From positions 1 through 46,717 of the forward strand of contig JBBSWW010000010.1 in NCBI GenBank assembly GCA_038046085.1: a stretch of 46,717 nt of DNA. The letters run 5' to 3'. The notes below the pieces were generated by a model that had not been told where the DNA came from, ran no database searches, and was given only the letters and a program-made list of their open reading frames with translations. The DNA comes from GW2011-AR18 sp038046085. GTDB lineage: Archaea > Nanobdellota > Nanobdellia > SCGC-AAA011-G17 > GW2011-AR18. Made by a program: the position numbers and the translations under genes. Positions 1-5,967 of this stretch are shown one piece after another (the stretch's first letter is position 1; each line of letters opens with the position of its first letter).

Positions 1-61
1 CATTCATTCCATAAAACTCTTTATATAAAACAGAATCCTTATCATTCAATTGTAAGCTCAT
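1..61 (-). CDS. N-terminus of an unrecognised protein, cut by window edge
   Basis: Reading leftwards from an ATG at 61-59, the frame stays open to the window edge and gives 20 codons, MSLQLNDKDSVLYKEFYGMN. Too little is present to recognise a family. The start is supported by a GAGG ribosome-binding block 15-18 bases upstream and by an excellent BRE/TATA promoter at 100-116 (on the reverse strand). That promoter lies in a 66-bp element that recurs before the minus-strand gene starting at 35618. Both proteins begin Met-Ser but are otherwise not obviously alike over the visible residues. Confidence 0.6.
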   Translation of the reverse strand, partial: MSLQLNDKDSVLYKEFYGMN

Positions 62-71
62 TATTATCAAA

Positions 72-137
72 TACCTCAAAAATATATAGTAAGCTGAACT
101 TTATAAACCTTTCGATATTTACACCACTATAAAGTAG
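72..137 (-). promoter_or_regulatory. Promoter element, copy A of a 66-bp repeat
   Basis: Read on the minus strand, this holds a small ACTAC...GTGGT inverted repeat, a BRE-like ATCGAAAGG, a TATA box TTTATAAA (100-107), an AT-rich spacer and GAGGTA. It aligns without gaps to 35621-35686 with 53 of 66 identities by my count. Most differences are transitions. It drives the partial gene that begins at 61. Confidence 0.65.
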
Positions 138-274
138 TATATAAAACCTAGAGGATATATTTTCTAGATTATTGTCATTTTTGATAGTTTAACTTACTTT
201 TTGTCTGTTTCTTGTACTTTTTGTACATGTTATTGACTCGCTGCTTATATACTTCTTAATCTAATATTTATAGC

Positions 275-583
275 ATGATGCTCCACTTATGCTCCAGAAT
301 TGTTAATGAGTTTTATAAAGATTTAATAGAAGATAATATTATGTACACTTTTTCGTATGAAATTTCTAGTGATTTTATTATTCTTATGATTAATAAACAT
401 GTTTCACAATCAGTCATTTACGGACATAAAATCCTACAAGTTTTAAGAATAGTGGCTACAATATGTCTACAAAGCTTAAAAATTGTAAAAAATAATGTTA
501 GTGTATATGCAATGCTAATACAAGACTTAAATATTAAAAATCATAATTGTAATGTGTACCCAATTACAAGAGTTATAAAATAA
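275..583 (+). CDS. Doubtful 102-residue ORF
   Basis: An open frame of 102 codons starts with two consecutive ATGs, and a TATA-like cttatatac lies about 25 bases upstream, which fits leaderless transcription. Against a real gene: no family is recognised, the composition is unusual (many Cys, His and Ile, no clear domain), and the spacing to neighbours on both sides is loose. If it is not real, positions 138-637 hold no gene. That stretch shows only small inverted repeats, such as GTAC-ttttt-GTAC near 215-228 and TTGTAAT...ATTACAA near 547-570. Confidence 0.25.
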   Translation: MMLHLCSRIVNEFYKDLIEDNIMYTFSYEISSDFIILMINKHVSQSVIYGHKILQVLRIVATICLQSLKIVKNNVSVYAMLIQDLNIKNHNCNVYPITRVIK

Positions 584-637
584 AGTGTGTACAATATACG
601 TACCATGACTTATAAATCATAAAAAAATAATATAATT

Positions 638-771
638 ATGGAGGTAAAGCTTGGGAAAAACAAAAAACTGCTGAAGAACTCTATAATGCGTTATTGAATA
701 AGTTATCTAAGATAGTAAAAGAAACAGAAAAGGAGTTAAGAAAACTTGAGGAGGAAAAAAATGGTTTATGA
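638..771 (+). pseudogene. Frameshifted (or -1 frameshifting) coiled-coil micro-ORF
   Basis: A TATA box (cttataaat, about 609-618) sits roughly 25 bases before ATG 638. The ATG frame reads MEVKLGKNKK and then stops after 19 codons. The -1 frame is open from 631 to the TGA at 769-771. It encodes a charged helical segment (WEKQKTAEELYNALLNKL, then a KETEKELRKLEEEK heptad stretch) but has no start codon of its own. A single inserted A in the GGGAAAAACAAAAAAC run, or a -1 ribosomal slip there, would join the two frames into one protein of about 44 residues. That protein would overlap the next gene by 11 bases. It could be a sequencing indel, a decayed gene or programmed frameshifting; the sequence alone cannot decide. 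Confidence 0.35.
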
Positions 772-976
772 AGAAAAAACACCAAAAAAGAATGAAAGAG
801 TAATGTTCAGGATAGAATATGACCTAATGAATGACATAAACAAGATTTCTCAAGATTTTGAAGACACACTATCAAGAACATCAAGAATGCTACTAAGACT
901 AGGAATAAAAGAATATAACAGAAGACAAAAATTATTAGGAAAAGAAACAACAGGAGATTTGACATATAAGGATTAA
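761..976 (+). CDS. Ribbon-helix-helix DNA-binding protein
   Basis: This 71-residue protein has a short basic N-terminus (KTPKKNER), one beta strand (VMFRIEYD) and two helices (LMNDINKISQDF; SRTSRMLLRLGIKEYNR). That pattern is the Arc/MetJ/CopG ribbon-helix-helix fold, which dimerises and inserts the strand into the DNA major groove. I chose ATG 761 because GAGGAGG lies just upstream; an in-frame TTG at 746 would place that ribosome-binding site inside the gene. It follows the coiled-coil micro-ORF with an 11-base overlap. It is followed at once by a cluster of AGTTTAYATA repeats and palindromes (979-1054), a plausible target for it. It may be an antitoxin-type regulator with a lost or unrecognised partner. 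Confidence 0.7.
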   Translation: MVYEEKTPKKNERVMFRIEYDLMNDINKISQDFEDTLSRTSRMLLRLGIKEYNRRQKLLGKETTGDLTYKD

Positions 977-978
977 TA

Positions 979-1054
979 TAAACTCAGAGTTTACATATAG
1001 AAACTAGAAGTTTATATAAACTAAAGTTAAAACGTTTAAACCTAAGTTTATATA
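979..1054. promoter_or_regulatory. Cluster of palindromes and AGTTTAYATA repeats (operator-like)
   Basis: Three direct copies of AGTTTAYATA lie at 988-997, 1009-1018 and 1045-1054. The first two are embedded in palindromes: TAAACTC-A-GAGTTTA (979-993) and AGTTTATATAAACT (1009-1022, perfect). GTTTAAAC lies at 1034-1041. The cluster starts 3 bases after the RHH gene stop and lies upstream of the AbiE operon. Repeated short sites of this kind are typical targets of RHH dimers; the binding itself is inferred. Confidence 0.5.
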
Positions 1055-1086
1055 TCGTTTTTATTTATGTAATAACCTATTTTAAG

Positions 1087-1129
1087 ATATATCGGCAAGC
1101 TTTATATAGTATCAATATTTACGATATAT
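1087..1129. promoter_or_regulatory. AbiE operon promoter flanked by an 8-bp inverted repeat
   Basis: ATATATCG (1087-1094) and CGATATAT (1122-1129) form an exact inverted repeat around the TATA box ctttatatag (1100-1109). The right arm abuts the ATG of the AbiEi-like gene at 1130. A further ATATATCG lies at 1050-1057. Known AbiEi antitoxins repress their own operon by binding inverted repeats in its promoter, so this is a likely autoregulatory operator. Confidence 0.6.
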
Positions 1130-1702
1130 ATGGCAGAAAAGGTAAAAGAAAGAATAATAAAAGTATTATTAAATAATCAGGTTTTAACTAAATATAGAAT
1201 ATCTAAATTAGCTAACGCTTCTTTTGGATGGACACATGCTTTTCTTAATAATTTAGAAAAATTAAAACTGATTAAAGATACAAAAGTTGTAAATGTTGAA
1301 GGTTTAGTCAATTATTGGCTTAAAATTAGAAAAAAACCTAAATATAAAGAGTATATGATACAAGAACCTTTAAAGATTATTAAAAACCTAAAACTAGACT
1401 ATGCTATAACAACATATTTTGCTGAAAATGTCATACAAAAATATATATTTCCATCAAGACTTGATATTTACATAAAAGAAGAAGACTTAGAAAAATGGCA
1501 TAAAATATTAACAAATAAAGGATTATATGGAAAAGGAAATGTAAGATTGTTAATAGATGATTCAGGACTGTTTATGTCAAGAAAAATAGAAAGAATGAAA
1601 ATAGTATGCCTTCCTCAATTAATACTTGATTTAAAGCTTGAAGGTGGACCTTGTGAGGAAGCAGCTGAAATGTTAATGAAGAGGTTAAAAAATAATGTAT
1701 AA
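1130..1702 (+). CDS. AbiEi-like antitoxin / transcriptional regulator
   Basis: The 190 residues split into an N-terminal winged helix (about 1-65: ILKVLL-type helix, then ISKLANASFGWTHAFLNNLEKLKLI) and a C-terminal domain. The latter includes LDYAITTYFAEN (about 89-100), FPSRLDIYI (107-115) and IVCLPQLILDL (158-168). This arrangement matches archaeal AbiEi-family antitoxins of type IV systems, which repress transcription and counter the nucleotidyltransferase toxin without a stable complex. The next gene overlaps its 3' end by 8 bases and is an AbiEii-like nucleotidyltransferase, which supports the assignment. The promoter carries an inverted repeat around the TATA box. The start codon lies about 25 bases from the TATA box, so the message is probably leaderless. 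Confidence 0.7.
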   Translation: MAEKVKERIIKVLLNNQVLTKYRISKLANASFGWTHAFLNNLEKLKLIKDTKVVNVEGLVNYWLKIRKKPKYKEYMIQEPLKIIKNLKLDYAITTYFAENVIQKYIFPSRLDIYIKEEDLEKWHKILTNKGLYGKGNVRLLIDDSGLFMSRKIERMKIVCLPQLILDLKLEGGPCEEAAEMLMKRLKNNV

Positions 1703-2543
1703 AGAATTTGAGACAAAAACATCATATAAGTATTTACAAGAAGTGATTAATGCATTAGAAGAACCAATATGCATACTAGGAGGATGGGCTGTATTCTTCC
1801 AAGTAAACGATAAATTCCAGAAAGCACAAGGAAGACCATATTTAGGAAGCAGAGACGTAGACTTAGGATTTCATATAAAGAAAGACTCAACAATAGAAGA
1901 ACTAAAAAATAGTTCACTAGCAAAATCAATAAAAATATTAGAAAACAAGCTAAAATTCAAACCATTAAGCTTCAGGTTAGTGAAAGAAATACATACAGAA
2001 AAAGATGAAGAGATAAAAGAAGGAGAAATAGTACCGATACACTTCATATTCCCAATGTATATAGATACTTTAGTAGATAATATTCCAAAAAACTTCAAAG
2101 AAGTATTCAAGTTCAGTCCAGCAGACGAACCATTGCTAAACTACGCATTCGAGAATGAAGAATACAGAGAAGAACTAAAAGAATTCAACAAAAAATTATG
2201 GCTACCGAAACCAGAATTATTACTAGCGACAAAACTAAACGCATTAAAATATAGAGACAAAGAACACAAGAAAATAAAAGACATATGCGACATATTCGCA
2301 CTAATATGGTATTCAAAAGAAACAAAGAAAACACCTAAAAAGTTAAGCAATAGAATACCAAAAAGACTATCAAATAGATTACCAAGACAAAAACTAGCAG
2401 ATAGAGTAGAAATATTCATAACTAAAAAGAAGATAAAAGAAGCATTATCAATAATAGAAAAAGAAGATTACGAAAAAGCAAGCATACAATTAAACCACAC
2501 ACCAGAAGAAATAAAAAGAGTAATAGAAACATTAAAAGAATAA
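1695..2543 (+). CDS. AbiEii-like nucleotidyltransferase toxin
   Basis: A 282-residue protein of the AbiEii/AbiGii nucleotidyltransferase superfamily. It has ILGGWAVFF (27-35) and then GSRDVDLGF (51-59), the glycine pair and D-x-D of the polymerase-beta fold. A later LLLATKLNAL...R-D-K block (175-189) and KDICDIFAL (195-203) are conserved in this family. AbiEii enzymes transfer nucleotides to cellular RNA (tRNA acceptor ends in studied relatives) and arrest growth. It overlaps the AbiEi-like gene by 8 bases, so translation is coupled. A small internal duplication, KLSNRIP/RLSNRLP, lies near 216-230, in the C-terminal helical region. Codons ending in A or C predominate here. Confidence 0.75.
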   Translation: MYKEFETKTSYKYLQEVINALEEPICILGGWAVFFQVNDKFQKAQGRPYLGSRDVDLGFHIKKDSTIEELKNSSLAKSIKILENKLKFKPLSFRLVKEIHTEKDEEIKEGEIVPIHFIFPMYIDTLVDNIPKNFKEVFKFSPADEPLLNYAFENEEYREELKEFNKKLWLPKPELLLATKLNALKYRDKEHKKIKDICDIFALIWYSKETKKTPKKLSNRIPKRLSNRLPRQKLADRVEIFITKKKIKEALSIIEKEDYEKASIQLNHTPEEIKRVIETLKE

Positions 2544-2554
2544 AGAGGACTGAA

Positions 2555-2794
2555 ATGAAAGAAGAATACGAAATCAAATTCTGGAAAGACTGGTTAAAAG
2601 GAGATAACTCTAAAAGATTAAAGTTAGTTAAGAATTTATCAATAATAAGAGAAGTTAAAGAATTGAATAATTTACCTGAAGAATTTAGAGAAAGAATGTT
2701 AGTTACATCATTAAACGGGTTCTTTGAAGACTTAGAAGCAGCAGTATATACAAAAATAAGACTGGAAAACAAGAAATCTAAAAATGGTAAGTGA
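2555..2794 (+). CDS. Unrecognised 79-residue protein in the AbiE operon
   Basis: This gene starts 11 bases after the AbiEii stop, preceded by AAAGAGGACTGAA, whose AGAGG is a good ribosome-binding site. The protein is charged and mostly helical, with FWKDWLKGD near residues 9-17 and a hydrophobic helix around LNGFFEDLEAAVYTKI. No signal peptide, membrane segment or cysteine is present, and I recognise no family. It overlaps the following gene by 11 bases. The tight packing suggests that the toxin-antitoxin pair and the next three genes are one transcript. Confidence 0.6.
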   Translation: MKEEYEIKFWKDWLKGDNSKRLKLVKNLSIIREVKELNNLPEEFRERMLVTSLNGFFEDLEAAVYTKIRLENKKSKNGK

Positions 2795-3071
2795 AAAACC
2801 AGTAATATCATCAAGCCATGCTATAAACTGGTATATAGGAAATTATATAATGAATCCTAATAATGCTTTAAGAGACAATGAAGAATTATTAGATGAAGCA
2901 CATAAGTGCCTGGAAAATCTAAAAATAGAATTAAAAAGTCAAAAAATGACACACAAACAATTCCTAGAACTAATTAAAGAAAGAGGAATATATGACAAGT
3001 ATTATCATTACGAGAAAAATGAACATAAATGTGAAATATGTAAAAAATTAGGAATAAGCCAGAGATATTAA
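2784..3071 (+). CDS. Unrecognised 95-residue protein with CxxC
   Basis: It starts inside the end of the preceding gene. The N-terminus carries SSSHAINWYIGNYIMNPNNAL, followed by a helical section. Near the C-terminus the segment HYEKNEHKCEICKKLG has one CxxC and two nearby histidines, which could bind a zinc ion. The family is not recognised. It is the fourth gene of the apparent AbiE operon, and the following gene starts 4 bases after its stop. Confidence 0.6.
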   Translation: MVSEKPVISSSHAINWYIGNYIMNPNNALRDNEELLDEAHKCLENLKIELKSQKMTHKQFLELIKERGIYDKYYHYEKNEHKCEICKKLGISQRY

Positions 3072-3075
3072 AAAA

Positions 3076-3510
3076 ATGGATAGTTTAGAAAAACAATTAC
3101 TAAATAAAAGCAAAGAAGAACTTATTGAAATACTTAAAAGACTAGTTAAGAATGATAAAGGCTTAGAATTATTCATTAATAATAATACAGACAATATCTA
3201 TAAATTAATAAGAAACTTAAGATATGATGATTATGATCTAAGCGATTTTGTTAAAAGAACAAGAAGAATTCATGATTTAATCATAACAAAAGACAATAAT
3301 TTACAAGAATTGCTAGAATTACTATATAAAATACTAAAAATAATGAACACGTATGACCAATCAAACTTATTAGACAATCTAGCTATCAAAATAACAAAAA
3401 GCATAAACAAAGAATTAAGAAAATTACCTAAAAATAAAGCACAAAAAATAAGAAAAGAAATAATATCAAAATTAGAATATCAAGAGTTTATAGAAGAAAT
3501 ATTAGAATAA
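3076..3510 (+). CDS. Unrecognised 144-residue all-helical protein, end of AbiE operon
   Basis: The protein is almost wholly helical and rich in Lys, Leu, Ile and Asn. It opens with MDSLEKQLLNKSKEELIEIL, a pattern common in small archaeal helical proteins, and has leucine-rich helices at about 95-120 (LQELLELLYKILKI). The C-terminal third is basic (RKLPKNKAQKIRKEI) and could contact nucleic acid. There are no cysteines and no membrane segments. Only 4 bases separate it from the preceding gene, so it is probably the last gene of the operon. A 9-bp inverted repeat follows its stop. Confidence 0.6.
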   Translation: MDSLEKQLLNKSKEELIEILKRLVKNDKGLELFINNNTDNIYKLIRNLRYDDYDLSDFVKRTRRIHDLIITKDNNLQELLELLYKILKIMNTYDQSNLLDNLAIKITKSINKELRKLPKNKAQKIRKEIISKLEYQEFIEEILE

Positions 3511-3519
3511 ACATAGAGG

Positions 3520-3556
3520 TGTAAGTATCTCTTAAATTATATAAAGCATACTTACA
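3520..3556. promoter_or_regulatory. 9-bp inverted repeat around a TATA-like box
   Basis: TGTAAGTAT (3520-3528) and ATACTTACA (3548-3556) are exact inverted repeats enclosing attatataaa (3536-3545). It could be the 3' hairpin of the AbiE operon, or a second, upstream operator/promoter for the HTH-MNT/HEPN pair. Confidence 0.45.
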
Positions 3557-3588
3557 TGGCAGATTTAGAGATATTTATTAAATATTTA

Positions 3589-3639
3589 AGCAACAGCAAT
3601 ATTTATATACCAGTTGCTATATATTTATAGCATATGCTA
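3589..3639. promoter_or_regulatory. Promoter and nested operator palindromes of the MNT/HEPN pair
   Basis: AGCAAC (3589-3594) and GTTGCT (3613-3618) flank the TATA box atttatatac (3601-3610). The perfect 12-bp palindrome TAGCATATGCTA (3628-3639) includes the ATG start codon (3634). A repressor bound there would cover the transcription start. The N-terminal winged helix of the encoded protein is the obvious candidate. Confidence 0.5.
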
Positions 3640-4158
3640 CAAAAATATACCACATACAGGATTTTGCAAGAGTTCTTCGATAACCCATTAAAGAGTTTCC
3701 AGATGAGAGAAATATCAAGAAACACAAAAATATCACAACCATCAGTAATAAACCATCTAAAAGCATTAATAAAAGAAGAACTAATAATAAGAGAAAACAA
3801 AGGAATATACCCAACATACATAGCAAACAGAGACAACGAAAAATTCAAAATATACAAAAAAATTAATACCATATTAAGATTATACGAAACAAAACTAATA
3901 GACTACATAAACGATAATTGTTTCCCAAGAGTAATAATACTATTCGGATCAGCATCAATAGGAGAAGACACAGAAAAAAGTGATATAGACATCTACGTAG
4001 ACTCAAAAACAAAAGAACTAAAACTAGAAAAATACGAAAAAATAATGAAAAGAAAAATAAACATATTATACGAAGAAAACTTCAACAAGATAAGCGAAGA
4101 ATTAAAAAACAACCTAGTAAACGGAATAATAGTAAAAGGATATTTAAAAGCATTCTAA
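3634..4158 (+). CDS. HTH-fused minimal nucleotidyltransferase (MNT)
   Basis: Residues 1-65 form a winged helix with a clear recognition region (FQMREISRNTKISQPSVINHL). Residues 95-170 form a minimal nucleotidyltransferase: ILFGSASIG (102-110) has the Gly-Ser pair, and SDIDIYV (116-122) supplies the two aspartates D117 and D119. MNT proteins pair with HEPN ribonucleases; in studied pairs the MNT enzyme AMPylates the HEPN partner and neutralises it. Here the HEPN gene starts 2 bases after this stop. The HTH fusion suggests that the antitoxin also represses its own promoter, which is rich in palindromes. Coding uses almost exclusively A- or C-ending codons. Confidence 0.75.
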   Translation: MLQKYTTYRILQEFFDNPLKSFQMREISRNTKISQPSVINHLKALIKEELIIRENKGIYPTYIANRDNEKFKIYKKINTILRLYETKLIDYINDNCFPRVIILFGSASIGEDTEKSDIDIYVDSKTKELKLEKYEKIMKRKINILYEENFNKISEELKNNLVNGIIVKGYLKAF

Positions 4159-4160
4159 AA

Positions 4161-4586
4161 ATGGAAAAACTAATCAAAATAACACCAAACACTGAAAGAG
4201 CAAAACACATACTAAAAATAGCAGAAATGACAATAGAAAGACTAAAACTAACAGACACCAAAGAATACGTAACACTAACAACAAAAGACTATTACGACGT
4301 AATAAAAGAACTAATGACAGCAATAGCATTACTAGACGGATATAAAACAGAAGGAGAAGGAGCACACAAAATACTAATAGAATACATAGGAATAAAATAC
4401 AAAGAAATAGCAACACACGAAATAAAAACAGTAGAAGACATGAGAGAAAAAAGAAACAAAACATACTACGAAGGAATATTACTACCAGAAGACTACCTAG
4501 AAAAAAGAAGAGAAAACATAAACTCAACAATAAACAAACTAAAACAAATACTAAAAAACAAAATAGAAACAAATACTAAAAAATAA
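4161..4586 (+). CDS. HEPN-domain protein, probable toxin partner of MNT
   Basis: A 141-residue helical protein whose region 94-105 (MREKRNKTYYEG) matches the RNxxxY/H catalytic motif of HEPN ribonucleases. R98 and N99 are in place, but the usual final histidine is a tyrosine (Y103), as in a subset of archaeal HEPN proteins. Upstream helices (YYDVIKELMTAIALLDGY) fit the HEPN four-helix bundle. It lies 2 bases downstream of the MNT gene. Codon choice is strikingly uniform: Ile is nearly always ATA, Asp GAC, His CAC, Arg AGA and Lys AAA. The Tyr replacement may lower ribonuclease activity, so the role as toxin is inferred from family and context. Confidence 0.7.
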   Translation: MEKLIKITPNTERAKHILKIAEMTIERLKLTDTKEYVTLTTKDYYDVIKELMTAIALLDGYKTEGEGAHKILIEYIGIKYKEIATHEIKTVEDMREKRNKTYYEGILLPEDYLEKRRENINSTINKLKQILKNKIETNTKK

Positions 4587-4624
4587 TAGAAGAATATTTA
4601 AACAAGCTTTAATATAATATTATA

Positions 4625-4700
4625 GTTTGATTCAAAAGCCAGATATTGCAGTACAAAACTGCGTTCTAAATGAATACTCGTCCACGCCCGGGGCGTAAAT
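4625..4700 (+). ncRNA. Candidate small structured RNA in a GC-rich island
   Basis: Between two convergent genes lies a short GC-rich island with two hairpins: GCAGT-acaaa-ACTGC (4648-4662) and ACGCCC/GGGGCGT (4684-4696). A TATA-like tatttaaac (4595-4603) would place a start near 4625, and an AT-rich T-containing stretch follows. It does not fold as a tRNA on either strand and lacks C/D boxes. It may instead be a bidirectional terminator or a protein-binding site. Confidence 0.3.
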
Positions 4701-4708
4701 ATTTTCTA

Positions 4709-5320
4709 TTATTTAATATTATTAAAAAACCTGTTACATAATCTGTAAGAACCGTAAGCAATAAAGAAAGCAGCAAAGACATCAATGCTATAATGAAGAT
4801 GCATGAACAATACAGTCAATGCTAAAATTATTGTAGAAACTAAAAAGAAAATACCTAACTTAGTCTTCCTGAACAATAAAAAACCTAAAAATGGTACAGC
4901 AGTATGGCCTGAGAAGAAAAGATCATTATTGAACAAGAGAAGGTTATAGATATAATTTGCATGGATAACAACAGCATTTTCTGGAGTCTTAAGATGTGTA
5001 AGAGTGATAAAGAAACTCCTTATAAGAATAAGAAGGCTGAACTGGCTTATGACAATATGAAATTTCTTAGTATAGAAAAATAAAGGATATAATAAAAGAA
5101 CTCCAATAACAAAAGCATAACCGTACAAGAAAATATATGAAAGGTCAAAGACTGGAATCCTATCAAGAATAATATCAGAAGCAACAGCTTCACCAGCCCT
5201 TGATACATAATTACCAGAAAAATAATCAAGAATCACAGCAATGACAAGGAAAAGGAAAGAAATCAATATCTGGAATTTATGCTCAACAAATTCTTTCTTA
5301 CATAATTGTAATCTGTTCAT
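4709..5320 (-). CDS. PAP2-type membrane phosphatase/lipid phosphotransferase (PAP2_C-like)
   Basis: A 203-residue integral membrane protein with about six hydrophobic segments. It carries FFSGHTAVPF (SGHT at 137-140) and HLHYSIDVFAA (H176, D180). The His from SGHT with the H-x3-D pair forms the catalytic triad of the PAP2 superfamily. The HYSID spacing is closest to the sphingomyelin-synthase-like branch. Such enzymes move or remove phosphate groups on membrane lipids, for example polyprenyl diphosphate or inositol-type lipids. It is the last of four minus-strand genes with gaps of 19-34 bases, downstream of a sugar nucleotidyltransferase. The substrate is unknown. Confidence 0.7.
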   Translation of the reverse strand: MNRLQLCKKEFVEHKFQILISFLFLVIAVILDYFSGNYVSRAGEAVASDIILDRIPVFDLSYIFLYGYAFVIGVLLLYPLFFYTKKFHIVISQFSLLILIRSFFITLTHLKTPENAVVIHANYIYNLLLFNNDLFFSGHTAVPFLGFLLFRKTKLGIFFLVSTIILALTVLFMHLHYSIDVFAAFFIAYGSYRLCNRFFNNIK

Positions 5321-5354
5321 AAGCTAAAATTGATTCAATCATTTATAAATAATA

Positions 5355-5948
5355 CTATGAAGAACTTTGAGAACGCATAGACCTTCTTTTCATGAAGCCC
5401 ATTATTTGAAGAATTATAGTAACAACACCTAAAGCCACCATGACAATCTCTATAATAGTGAATTTAGTTCCAGACCTAAGGTATACCTGCATCACAAAAT
5501 GAGTGAAAGCCAGAATAAAAGCTATATAGTTAAAACGATGAATAAACTTCCAATACCTACCTAAGAGCCTCATAGAATAATCATTAGATGTCAAGAACAG
5601 AATAGATATTATAAAAGCAGCGAACAAACCTAAAGTCAGGAAAGGGAAACTAAATATCAATAAAAAGTTCCATTGCAACCCCCAAATTAATACTGATAAG
5701 AAATGAACTAATACAAAGAAAAAAGTGATGATACCAATAGATCTTCTAGGCTCAAGCAAAGGAGCAAAAACTTTAGGATTAAGAACAACTAAAGGACCAA
5801 TAATCAGACTAATACATAATAGCATGAAAGCTGCTAAACCTGAAAACTGAGTGAAGAAAGCATTCGGGCCAGTAACTGCCATAAAATAAGACAATAAAGA
5901 AACAATAGCTAAAATAATTAATGTGAATAAGCTACTAGTCTTTTGCAT
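5355..5948 (-). CDS. Ferric-reductase-like haem membrane protein (MsrQ/YedZ-like)
   Basis: This 197-residue protein has six hydrophobic helices. FVLVHF (H82), WKFIHRF (H137) and LAFTHF (H150) supply the histidines expected to bind b-type haem in the ferric-reductase transmembrane domain. The loop RLLGRYWKFIHRFNY is typical of the MsrQ/YedZ branch, which passes electrons through the membrane to a partner oxidoreductase. No MsrP-type partner is present in the window. It lacks the FAD/NAD domains of full ferric reductases. It lies between an unknown gene and the PAP2-type phosphatase in a probable four-gene operon. Confidence 0.7.
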   Translation of the reverse strand: MQKTSSLFTLIILAIVSLLSYFMAVTGPNAFFTQFSGLAAFMLLCISLIIGPLVVLNPKVFAPLLEPRRSIGIITFFFVLVHFLSVLIWGLQWNFLLIFSFPFLTLGLFAAFIISILFLTSNDYSMRLLGRYWKFIHRFNYIAFILAFTHFVMQVYLRSGTKFTIIEIVMVALGVVTIILQIMGFMKRRSMRSQSSS

Positions 5949-5967
5949 ACTAAAAAATCAATATAAG

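Noticed and set aside
138..637. A CRISPR array or insertion-sequence remnant in the sparse left region
   Set aside because: No regular repeat/spacer pattern, terminal inverted repeats or transposase fragments are visible; only short isolated inverted repeats occur.
3556..3630. A 24-codon ORF (MADLEIFIKY...) before the MNT gene
   Set aside because: It has no ribosome-binding site, lies across the operator/promoter region of the next gene, and is too short to support.
4174..4572. A 132-codon minus-strand frame opposite the HEPN gene
   Set aside because: Its translation is almost only Leu, Phe, Val and Cys, the mirror of the A/C-ending codons of the HEPN gene. It has no promoter or ribosome-binding site.
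4640..4700. A tRNA-like fold in the GC-rich island
   Set aside because: On the minus strand a 7-base loop with TTG in anticodon position can be drawn, but the stem has only 4 pairs, base 37 is a pyrimidine, and no D or T arm fits. The plus strand lacks U33 and a T loop.
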